From an uncultured Lachnospiraceae bacterium (lineage in GTDB: Bacteria > Bacillota > Clostridia > Lachnospirales > Lachnospiraceae): DNA of 6,795 nucleotides. The stretch covers positions 1 through 6,795 of the forward strand of contig CAJTYM010000081.1 in NCBI GenBank assembly GCA_910583835.1. Direction: 5' to 3'. Positions 1-5,256 of this stretch are shown piece after piece. The translations under genes were made by a program, and so were the position numbers. The notes under the pieces are model-generated. The model searched no databases. It was given only the letters and a program-made list of their open reading frames with translations, and was not told the origin of the DNA. Positions within the stretch are counted from its first letter, which is position 1. Each line of letters opens with the position of its first letter.

Positions 1-17
1 CCGCTATCTTCATCCAT
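1..17 (-). CDS. Probable 5' end of a truncated minus-strand gene
   Basis: Reading leftward off the window edge, an ATG at 17-15 opens a frame beginning M-D-E-D-S, cut off after five codons. What supports it is the upstream signal: a GAGG ribosome binding site at 26-23 with a 5-nt spacer, and a near-consensus sigma-A promoter at 41-70, giving a short leader of about 17 nt. The product cannot be identified. Its first residues do not resemble the start of the neighbouring phosphoesterase (M-K-K-R-I), although the two genes share a related promoter region. Confidence 0.4.
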
Positions 18-40
18 ATTTTCCTCACTTTCCGTCATAA

Positions 41-70
41 ATTATATCGGATCATAGGGCATCCTATCAA
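41..70 (-). promoter_or_regulatory. Sigma-A promoter for the gene at the left edge
   Basis: On the minus strand there is a TTGATA -35 box (70-65), an 18-bp spacer and a perfect TATAAT -10 box (46-41). The expected start near 34 leaves a short leader with GAGG 5 nt before the ATG at 17. The same arrangement, with identical spacer length, recurs 1153 bp away at 1194-1223 ahead of the phosphoesterase gene. Confidence 0.62.
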
Positions 71-75
71 ACGCC

Positions 76-115
76 ATTGCACAAAACTCCCATAAATTGC
101 ACGAAACGACTATAA
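76..115. repeat. Two-copy 20-bp tandem repeat just upstream of the promoter
   Basis: The units 76-95 and 96-115 both start ATTGCAC and match at 16 of 20 positions. They sit 5 bp upstream of the -35 box on the minus strand, a position suited to an activator or repressor site. One degenerate unit (starting ATTGCGC) is found at the matching place, 1229-1248, in the related promoter region. The embedded CACRAAAC core resembles the boxes at 6651-6718. Confidence 0.5.
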
Positions 116-186
116 ATCAATCTCAGAATATCACCGAAATGGCTAAAGTTTTTCGCCTTTCGTCCGATATAGGGGCGGCACAAACG

Positions 187-278
187 CAAACCGCCGTGTA
201 AGCATATTAACTTTGTTTCCCCCGCTTTCCAACAGGCAGACCGCCGCATATGGCGGTCTGCCATAGTACGGCGGTTTG
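187..278. repeat. Nested palindromes downstream of the phosphoesterase gene
   Basis: A perfect 10-bp inverted repeat, GCAGACCGCC (236-245) and GGCGGTCTGC (252-261) with a 6-nt loop, is enclosed by a second perfect 11-bp inverted repeat, CAAACCGCCGT (187-197) and ACGGCGGTTTG (268-278). The structure lies 27 nt past the stop of the phosphoesterase gene and could end its transcript, but no T-run follows the stem on either strand, so it is not a classical intrinsic terminator. A related palindrome lies at 1268-1307. The rest of the gap 18-287 holds the promoter and tandem repeat; I see no gene in it. Confidence 0.6.
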
Positions 279-287
279 TCTTTTGTA

Positions 288-1154
288 TTATTTGACATTC
301 AGTTCCACCAAAACAATCTCCGACCGGTTATTGAAACGCAGTGGTATGATGCTGTTCCCAATACCCCGGCTGACCACCATGTTCGTGCCGCCGTCTGTAT
401 ACAGCCCGGCATCATACTTAGGGAATAAACCCTGATTAGGAGCAATCACTCCGCCGATAAACGGCAGCCTGAACTGGCCGCCATGCGCATGGCCTGCAAA
501 GACCAGATCAATGCCGCAGTTTACATACGTTTCAAACAGTTCCGGCCTATGTGATAGCAAAATGGTATACCCTCCTTCACCATTATCCAGATTTCTCAAT
601 TTCGTACCGACCATAGCAGGAACTTCGCCAAACATATCCTCTTTGACCGTAAAATCCGGATCATCCAATCCAAACAGTGTTATGATTTCCCCATTCCGCT
701 CTAAGGAAACGGCTTCATCCTCCAGCACGATAACCCCCGCCTCTTCAAGCCCGGATTTCAGATTGCCATATTGGGAACAGGCCGCTTCATGGTTTCCTGT
801 CGCATAATAGGTTGGGGCAATCCTGACGGACTCCTGCGTGAAGCCAAGTGCTATCCCTACGTCCGTGTGGCTGGCATCTATGAAATCCCCGGTTATCACA
901 ATGATGTCCGGCTTACTTTCGGACAGTAGTTTTAATAATTCCGCATTGCCATCGCCAAATTCAGCGTTATGCAGGTCTGACACCTGCGCTATCCGGAAGC
1001 CTGAAAATGCGGCGGGGATACGGCTGCCTGAAACCGTGATTACATTAATCATTAATGCCGTATTGCCCCATACCGTCCAGATAACTAAGAACAAAAACAG
1101 CAAGATCGCTATGTATAATAAAGTAAAATATTTCTTAGAAATTCTTTTTTTCAT
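288..1154 (-). CDS. Membrane-anchored calcineurin-like metallophosphoesterase (YkuE-like)
   Basis: The 288-residue protein begins with a basic stretch and one hydrophobic segment (about residues 11-30), then a full metallophosphoesterase domain. Metal-binding motifs appear in the family order: D60-L-H62, G89-D90, G-N121-H122-E, H202 and G-H222-A-H224. The C-terminal S-R-G-I-G-N element (262-267) is typical of YkuE/YaeI-type members. Such enzymes use a dinuclear metal centre to hydrolyse phosphoesters; the natural substrate is not evident here. The anchor implies that the catalytic domain is outside the membrane. B. subtilis YkuE is Tat-exported, but this protein has no twin arginine, so a Sec-type signal anchor is more likely. 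The start is supported by AAAGGG 6 nt upstream. A separate promoter at 1194-1223 and a 158-bp gap make it independent of the exporter operon. Domain confidence is high, physiological role unknown. Confidence 0.93.
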   Translation of the reverse strand: MKKRISKKYFTLLYIAILLFLFLVIWTVWGNTALMINVITVSGSRIPAAFSGFRIAQVSDLHNAEFGDGNAELLKLLSESKPDIIVITGDFIDASHTDVGIALGFTQESVRIAPTYYATGNHEAACSQYGNLKSGLEEAGVIVLEDEAVSLERNGEIITLFGLDDPDFTVKEDMFGEVPAMVGTKLRNLDNGEGGYTILLSHRPELFETYVNCGIDLVFAGHAHGGQFRLPFIGGVIAPNQGLFPKYDAGLYTDGGTNMVVSRGIGNSIIPLRFNNRSEIVLVELNVK

Positions 1155-1193
1155 GCTTTTCCCTTTCCATGATAAAACAAAAATCTTTCACGG

Positions 1194-1223
1194 ATAATAT
1201 CGGATTAAAGGGTATTTTATCAA
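1194..1223 (-). promoter_or_regulatory. Sigma-A promoter of the phosphoesterase gene
   Basis: On the minus strand there is TTGATA (1223-1218), an 18-bp spacer and TATTAT (1199-1194), followed by a leader of about 30 nt to the ATG at 1154. It corresponds base for base in layout with the promoter at 41-70: an ungapped comparison of 41-96 with 1194-1249 gives 41 of 56 identical positions, the differences being mostly transitions. Confidence 0.58.
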
Positions 1224-1267
1224 CCACTATTGCGCGAAATTCTCATCAGGTCGTTTTCAGCTATCAG

Positions 1268-1307
1268 GCAGACCGCCGTATATAGCAGTAAACCATAGCG
1301 GCGGTCT
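1268..1307. repeat. Palindrome downstream of the lipoprotein gene, related to that at 236-278
   Basis: AGACCGCCG (1270-1278) and CGGCGGTCT (1299-1307) form a perfect 9-bp stem with a 20-nt loop, starting 5 nt past the lipoprotein stop codon. The sequence aligns with 235-277, sharing CAGGCAGACCGCCG at the left arm and CATAG plus CGGCGGT at the right. No U-run follows the stem on the minus-strand transcript. It may still slow transcription or protect the 3' end of the exporter mRNA, which is inference. Confidence 0.55.
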
Positions 1308-1312
1308 AAACC

Positions 1313-1804
1313 CTACTCTACAGTAATCTGGATAGTCCCTTTATAATCCATTCCATAAAGCCCAATATAGTTTGCACCACTTTTAAGCTGCACTGTAATA
1401 CTGCCGCCCCCATTTTCAGCCAGTACATTTTCCTCCAAATCCGGGTCAGTATAGACCAGCCGACAACCACCAGAAACAGTATCAAAAGAATAGCGTATTG
1501 TAATTTCCCGGCAATCGCTGCCTTTGAGATCAGTATTTCCAACCAGTATATCCTGTCCGTCAAAACCGCTCACCGATGCATCATAAGTTGCCAGAAAAGC
1601 CGCATTATCCGAAGTACGGTTTCCATCAAAAGACTGATAAGGTGTAATGAGAGCATTGCTTTTCCCTATGACAACATTGTCACCAACCTGCTCTGCGCCA
1701 CTTCGCAAACCGTCCGCCAAATTCTCCAACCCAGAACACGCTGTACATGAGAGAATCATGATTCCAATTAAAAGAAAAGCTAATTTTTTCTTAAAAAATT
1801 CCAT
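1313..1804 (-). CDS. Secreted lipoprotein of unknown function, last gene of exporter operon
   Basis: The 163-residue protein has a lysine-rich N-terminus (K5-K7), a hydrophobic core (8-19) and a lipobox. Lipidation is most likely at C23 (T-A-C-S-G), with C20 as alternative. The mature part of about 140 residues is acidic to neutral and rich in G, D, T and alternating hydrophobic residues. Its last 80 residues (about 80-163) look like a small all-beta sandwich, with two cysteines (C98, C114) able to form a disulphide on the outer surface. I do not recognise the family. AGGAGG sits 4 nt before the ATG, and the gene follows the small membrane protein by 12 nt, so it is co-transcribed with the ABC exporter. 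Position and topology suggest an accessory or peptide-binding immunity lipoprotein, analogous in role to LanI proteins; no sequence homology to LanI is claimed. Confidence 0.8.
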   Translation of the reverse strand: MEFFKKKLAFLLIGIMILSCTACSGLENLADGLRSGAEQVGDNVVIGKSNALITPYQSFDGNRTSDNAAFLATYDASVSGFDGQDILVGNTDLKGSDCREITIRYSFDTVSGGCRLVYTDPDLEENVLAENGGGSITVQLKSGANYIGLYGMDYKGTIQITVE

Positions 1805-1816
1805 AGCCCCTCCTGC

Positions 1817-2119
1817 TTACTGCATAAAAGTCAGGAACAACGCCATTGCAGCAATGCCTGCCATCAACAGGCACCAAAACGCACTGATAATTGTTGACGC
1901 AATATTTACAAGGCTGCGACTCTCATTACTCCTAACACAGACGATTGAAAGGATAATGCCTGCCAAGGCACAGACAATATTGACACCCGCCCAGACCGTA
2001 TTTACCCCTTCTGGCAATGTAATTTTAAGGAACACAGGGATGAGCGTTGCCAAAGGCAAAATACTGATAATCAACGATGCCTTGCTTAACGTTTTCAATT
2101 TTTTGTTTTCCATCATCAT
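1817..2119 (-). CDS. Small three-TM membrane protein of unknown function
   Basis: About 100 residues: a basic N-terminus (K-K-L-K) followed by three hydrophobic segments at about 13-33, 41-62 and 73-97. A short polar loop C-V-R-S-N-E-S-R-S separates the last two. There are no catalytic motifs. Three in-frame ATG codons stand in a row (2119, 2116, 2113). The GAGGT ribosome binding site at 2126-2122 is only 2 nt from the first but 5 and 8 nt from the second and third, so initiation at 2116 or 2113 is more likely. The upstream permease stop codon directly abuts the first ATG, so translation is probably coupled. It lies between the permeases and the lipoprotein in one operon, which suggests an accessory subunit or a self-protection protein of the exporter. 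The fold loosely recalls DUF4190-type small membrane proteins, but I cannot assign it. Confidence 0.78.
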   Translation of the reverse strand: MMMENKKLKTLSKASLIISILPLATLIPVFLKITLPEGVNTVWAGVNIVCALAGIILSIVCVRSNESRSLVNIASTIISAFWCLLMAGIAAMALFLTFMQ

Positions 2120-2884
2120 TTACCTCATTTCTTTTTTCCCAAATCTTATTGCAGCAACCACAACCATCAATACAAAGACCAGAACCGCAGCCGGCAGGAA
2201 AGGAAACAGCATAAATGCCGCTGTGCCAGATTCCACCGTAAAATCATGCAGGGAACAGGACACCAGATAACCGCTGTAGCAATACGGGTATGCTATCCAT
2301 AACGGTGTATTTGCGACCAGTACGCCGGGAATGACCAGGAGCAGGTTCAGGCCCACAGAAAACAGCGGCTTTTCAAACAGGACCGTGATCGCCCACATAG
2401 TCCCCACGCACGGCAGCATTGTCAGAAACAACCCCGCACACCATTTCACAAGATAGAAAACCGGCAATGTTTCAGCCACCCCCATTGTCCTTGTTGCAAC
2501 TGTCCCGGCTATTACAAATACTGCAAAAAACACAGCCATCTCCATAAACAGATAGAATACCAGCACGCAGAATTTCGCCATGGAAAGTAAATACCGGCTG
2601 ACCGGCAGGGCCAGCATTTTTAAGATCCCATTATTCCCCGTTTCCCGTCCCGCAATCATCACACAGACCACGATCATGGAGAACGGCAACAGATAGTATG
2701 CATAAACCAGTGCGCTCTGGATGAACATAGCAGGCCATGCGTTTGTATATTCCGAAGTAAAATAATGACTTAAGTTTGCAACCCCGGAGGCAACCACCAG
2801 CAACGGGGCAATAAAAATCAATGGTACAATTTTTGATCGTTTCACTTTCATAAATTCAATTTTCAGAACTTCCCCAAAATCCAT
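2120..2884 (-). CDS. ABC exporter permease, MutG-like (lantibiotic immunity class)
   Basis: A 254-residue integral membrane protein with about six predicted TM segments (roughly 19-38, 57-80, 107-132, 143-170, 175-200, 222-246). The N-terminal stretch I-E-F-M-K-V-K-R-S-K and the motif R-E-T-G-N-N-G-I-L-K-M-L-A-L-P after TM2 match the cytoplasmic coupling region typical of the LanG/MutG permease family (ABC-2 type). It would pair with the MutE-like permease encoded just upstream and the shared ATPase to form a peptide exporter that clears lantibiotic-like peptides from the membrane. The length fits the family (about 250). The start is supported by GGAGGG 9 nt upstream; the gap to the previous gene is 15 nt. 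Class assignment is by pattern recognition, and the actual substrate is unknown. Confidence 0.88.
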   Translation of the reverse strand: MDFGEVLKIEFMKVKRSKIVPLIFIAPLLVVASGVANLSHYFTSEYTNAWPAMFIQSALVYAYYLLPFSMIVVCVMIAGRETGNNGILKMLALPVSRYLLSMAKFCVLVFYLFMEMAVFFAVFVIAGTVATRTMGVAETLPVFYLVKWCAGLFLTMLPCVGTMWAITVLFEKPLFSVGLNLLLVIPGVLVANTPLWIAYPYCYSGYLVSCSLHDFTVESGTAAFMLFPFLPAAVLVFVLMVVVAAIRFGKKEMR

Positions 2885-2899
2885 TCTTGCAATCCCTCC

Positions 2900-3625
2900 T
2901 TATTCATAGCGTAGATTCTTTGCCATCCACAGCCCTGCACCCAGAAAAAGCAATGTCTCAATAACAGTGGCTGTGACAACCGTCATATCTGGCTGTGCGC
3001 TCATGGCAACTGCAGGCTTCAGCATTATGACAAAGGGATGGGCCAACAGCAAGACGGAACCTGAATTAGCCAATGCCATGCCGCTCAAAAATCCGGCTAC
3101 CCCAACGCCCAGCGGCATCCACATATTGACGGAGCGGGACGAGACCAAAACCATAAATGACAATACAGGCATTGACGTCAGAAATGAATAGCCTGCAAAT
3201 TTAACCAGCGCCCCTATTTCAAACGCTCCCTGCGGTAGCTCCGCCATACCAATCCACATAAGCGACAGATTCTGCAAAGCGACCGCCACCAGAAACATGA
3301 CCAACAAGATCAAAAATTTGCAAAAATACATTCCCGAAACACTCATGGGGAGCATATACATCTTTTTAACGGCATTTCCCTTAAATTCCATATTATAAAT
3401 CATGCAGGCGGCAACTATGATGCCGAACATATTCAAGACCATGATCATGCCATAAAGCTGGGTCAGCAGGACATCCATCGGCGCAAGTGGGAGCCCCAGC
3501 AATGCATCCTTCCGCACAAGGAAGTTGAGGAAAGCATAAGCTGCGCCCAGAATACCGACTGCCAGCAGCAACGGGATAACGCCCGTCCGTTTTTCTTTCC
3601 GAAATTCGACAGCCAACGCATTCAT
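2900..3625 (-). CDS. ABC exporter permease, MutE-like (lantibiotic immunity class)
   Basis: A 241-residue membrane protein with about six TM segments (roughly 16-36, 58-78, 103-125, 138-163, 170-195, 214-235). A short basic N-terminal tail, E-F-R-K-E-K-R, precedes TM1. The cytoplasmic motif M-E-F-K-G-N-A-V-K-K-M-Y-M-L-P after TM2 is the counterpart of the G-I-L-K-M-L-A-L-P motif in the MutG-like partner and probably contacts the ATPase. The start codon overlaps the ATPase stop (ATGA), and AGAGGG lies 7 nt upstream inside the ATPase gene, so the two are translationally coupled. Family members work as LanE/LanG heterodimers with a LanF ATPase. It differs enough from the downstream permease that the pair is an ancient duplication rather than a recent one. 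Confidence 0.87.
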   Translation of the reverse strand: MNALAVEFRKEKRTGVIPLLLAVGILGAAYAFLNFLVRKDALLGLPLAPMDVLLTQLYGMIMVLNMFGIIVAACMIYNMEFKGNAVKKMYMLPMSVSGMYFCKFLILLVMFLVAVALQNLSLMWIGMAELPQGAFEIGALVKFAGYSFLTSMPVLSFMVLVSSRSVNMWMPLGVGVAGFLSGMALANSGSVLLLAHPFVIMLKPAVAMSAQPDMTVVTATVIETLLFLGAGLWMAKNLRYE

Positions 3626-4380
3626 AGTTTTGCCCTCTGCTTTCTGCTGGTGTTATCCTGCTCCACCATGGTTAGGAACACATCTTCCAGATTAGTACTT
3701 TCTGCCTTTCCCGCACTGTGCCGCAGGTCCTCCAGGCTCCCTTCAAACAGAAGGTTCCCATGATTGAGGATTCCGATGTCATCCGCCATCAGTTCTATTT
3801 CAGATAGCATATGGGATGAGATCATTATGGTGCAGTCATAAAGATCCGGCAGGGACTTCACCAGATTCCTGATCTCATGGATGCCGGAAGGGTCAAGCCC
3901 GTTCGTCGGTTCATCCAGAATCAAGACAGGCGGCCGCCCCAACAGCGCACCAGCAAGACCGAGTCGCTGTTTCATGCCCAGCGAATATTTCTTTGCCAGA
4001 CGTCCTCCAAATTCCTCCAGGCCGACCAGCTCCAAGGCATCGTCAACCGAAGTCTCTGGCAGCCCCAAAATACGGCGGATAATATCAAGATTTTCCCGAC
4101 CGGTCAGGTTTGCATAAAAAGATGGCGATTCAATAAAAGAGCCTACCTCTTTCAGTATGTCGATCCGGTCTTCCGGAAAATGTCTGCCATCAATGGCAAA
4201 GCTGCCTTTTGTGGGGGCAGTCAGTCCCAGCAGCATCTTCATGGTAGTCGATTTTCCTGCACCGTTGGGGCCGAGGAATCCGTAAATACTGCCTTTCCGA
4301 ATGTGAAGTGAAACATTGTTGACAGAAACAAAGTTTATATATTTTTTCGTCAACTGTTCAGTGGTAATGATATATTCCAT
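3622..4380 (-). CDS. ABC transporter ATP-binding protein, BcrA/LanF (MutF-like) family
   Basis: From the preferred ATG at 4380 the protein is 252 residues. It shows Walker A G-P-N-G-A-G-K-S (37-44), signature S-L-G-M-K (133-137), Walker B V-L-I-L-D-E-P (152-158), D-loop G-L-D-P (161-164) and switch H190. At the Q-loop position the glutamine is replaced by E84 (F-I-E-S-P-S-F-Y), the E-loop reported as typical of lantibiotic-immunity ATPases. Its role is to power the two permeases downstream. The ATG at 4428 would add 16 residues, but the one at 4380 has AAAGGAG 8 nt upstream and begins M-E-Y-I-I-T-T-E-Q-L, the usual family start. It is the first gene of the five-gene leftward operon, transcribed away from the regulator genes. 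Confidence 0.93.
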   Translation of the reverse strand: MEYIITTEQLTKKYINFVSVNNVSLHIRKGSIYGFLGPNGAGKSTTMKMLLGLTAPTKGSFAIDGRHFPEDRIDILKEVGSFIESPSFYANLTGRENLDIIRRILGLPETSVDDALELVGLEEFGGRLAKKYSLGMKQRLGLAGALLGRPPVLILDEPTNGLDPSGIHEIRNLVKSLPDLYDCTIMISSHMLSEIELMADDIGILNHGNLLFEGSLEDLRHSAGKAESTNLEDVFLTMVEQDNTSRKQRAKL

Positions 4381-4405
4381 AAAACCAACTCCTTTCCATG
4401 TCTCT

Positions 4406-4434
4406 ATGGTACAGCACCAACCTGACATTAACTT
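4406..4434 (-). promoter_or_regulatory. Putative activator-dependent promoter of the exporter operon
   Basis: A TACCAT hexamer (4411-4406) gives a plausible -10 with an expected start near 4399. The -35 position (4434-4429, AAGTTA) is a poor match to consensus. A weak -35 with a tandem repeat centred about 54 bp upstream of the start fits a promoter that needs an OmpR-type activator. Assigned by eye, so low confidence. Confidence 0.33.
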
Positions 4435-4442
4435 TCCCGTGA

Positions 4443-4464
4443 CCTTACTTTTTCCTTACTTTTT
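4443..4464. promoter_or_regulatory. Tandem 11-bp repeat, candidate operator for the adjacent response regulator
   Basis: CCTTACTTTTT occurs twice head to tail without a gap (4443-4453 and 4454-4464). Direct repeats with a one-helical-turn period are the standard binding layout for OmpR/PhoB-family dimers. The repeat lies about -44 to -65 for the leftward promoter and about -46 to -67 for the rightward one, so one bound dimer could act on both. The next gene to the right encodes an OmpR-family regulator. Confidence 0.5.
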
Positions 4465-4474
4465 CAAAAAACGG

Positions 4475-4503
4475 CTTATATATAAAAAAGAGTATGGTAT
4501 AAT
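4475..4503 (+). promoter_or_regulatory. Extended -10 promoter of the regulator-kinase operon
   Basis: A perfect TATAAT (4498-4503) is preceded by TGG, making a TGn extended -10 element; the -35 position is a weak CTTATA (4475-4480) at 17 bp. This should give basal transcription starting near 4510. The leader of about 40 nt contains a small GGCAG/CTGCC hairpin (4514-4518 with 4525-4529) ahead of the GGAGG ribosome binding site at 4538-4542. Confidence 0.6.
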
Positions 4504-4550
4504 GTCCGCAAAGGGCAGGATAATCTGCCAGAATCACGGAGGTTTCAACC

Positions 4551-5252
4551 ATGGATCATTCCTTTTTACAAAATAAAAAACTCCTGCTTGTGGATGATGA
4601 ACCGGAACTGCTGCAAATGGTTACATCCATCTTATCGGATGATGGGTTTGGGAATATTGTGACCGCGGTTTCTGCAAAAGACGCAGTCTCAATGTTTCAA
4701 AACGAGAAGCCGGACCTTGCTATTTTGGATGTAATGCTGCCGGACGGGGACGGCTTTTGGCTTATGCAGCAGATACGAGCCTTTTCAGATGTGCCGGTGA
4801 TTTTTCTGACTGCGAAGGACGAGGCGGCAGACAGGCTCTCCGGGCTTGGTCTTGGGGCGGACGACTATATTGCAAAGCCCTTCCTGCCGCAGGAACTGTT
4901 GTTCCGCATTTATGCCGTCTTGCGCCGGTGCTATAAGGAAGACGCACCGTTTGTCGAACTGGATGGCTGCACCGTTGACTTTGGCCGGGCCGAAGTCCGC
5001 AAAGCCGACAAGGCCATACCTCTGACCGCCAAAGAATATATTTTTCTGGAAACGCTTGCCCGCAGCGAAGGAAGGATCGTTACCGTGGATACGTTATGCG
5101 AAGCCCTGTGGGGCGATAACCCCTTTGGCTATGAGAACAGCCTGAATGCCCATGTCCGCCGAATCCGCGAAAAAATCGAAACAGACCCGTCAAAACCCGT
5201 CTCCCTGATCACGGTCAAGGGACTCGGCTATAAACTGAACATAAGGAAGTGA
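4551..5252 (+). CDS. OmpR/PhoB-family response regulator
   Basis: The 233-residue protein has an N-terminal receiver domain (about 9-125) with the acidic pair D15-D16, phospho-acceptor D60 (L-D-V-M-L-P), T87 and K109 (K-P-F). A C-terminal winged helix (about 132-231) follows, with the family's P-L-T-A-K-E-Y start, a recognition-helix region around N-S-L-N-A-H-V-R-R-I-R-E-K and the T-V-K-G-L-G-Y-K end. All phosphorelay residues are present, so it should be phosphorylated by the kinase encoded 4 nt downstream. GGAGG lies 8 nt before the ATG. The divergent exporter operon is its most likely target through the 11-bp repeats at 4443-4464, with autoregulation possible. The arrangement recalls regulators of peptide-resistance exporters such as C. 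difficile CprR or S. mutans LcrR; orthology cannot be settled here. Confidence 0.94.
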   Translation: MDHSFLQNKKLLLVDDEPELLQMVTSILSDDGFGNIVTAVSAKDAVSMFQNEKPDLAILDVMLPDGDGFWLMQQIRAFSDVPVIFLTAKDEAADRLSGLGLGADDYIAKPFLPQELLFRIYAVLRRCYKEDAPFVELDGCTVDFGRAEVRKADKAIPLTAKEYIFLETLARSEGRIVTVDTLCEALWGDNPFGYENSLNAHVRRIREKIETDPSKPVSLITVKGLGYKLNIRK

Positions 5253-5256
5253 AGCC

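Noticed and set aside
67..264. Open frame of 65 residues on the minus strand in the gap left of the phosphoesterase
   Set aside because: No ribosome binding site precedes its ATG; it runs through the palindrome, the tandem repeat and most of the -35 box, and its composition does not look like a protein. It is a by-product of these elements.
1155..1312. Search for a short bacteriocin or lantibiotic precursor gene
   Set aside because: No small frame with a ribosome binding site and a leader-plus-Cys/Ser/Thr-rich core was seen here or in the gaps at 18-287, 4381-4550 and 6628-6795. With no modification enzyme either, the locus looks like resistance only.
1647..2270. Plus-strand open frame of 207 residues
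   Set aside because: It is antisense to the lipoprotein, small membrane protein and permease genes, lacks a ribosome binding site and has no recognisable domain.
4381..4428. Upstream ATG at 4428 as start of the ABC ATPase
   Set aside because: It would add 16 residues not typical of the family and overlap the proposed promoter; the ATG at 4380 has a good ribosome binding site and matches the usual N-terminus.
4429..4442. TTTCCCGTGA near the exporter promoter as another CACGRAAAC-type box
   Set aside because: The minus-strand CACGGGAAAG differs from the box by an extra G and a changed end, and there is no phased partner; too weak to claim.
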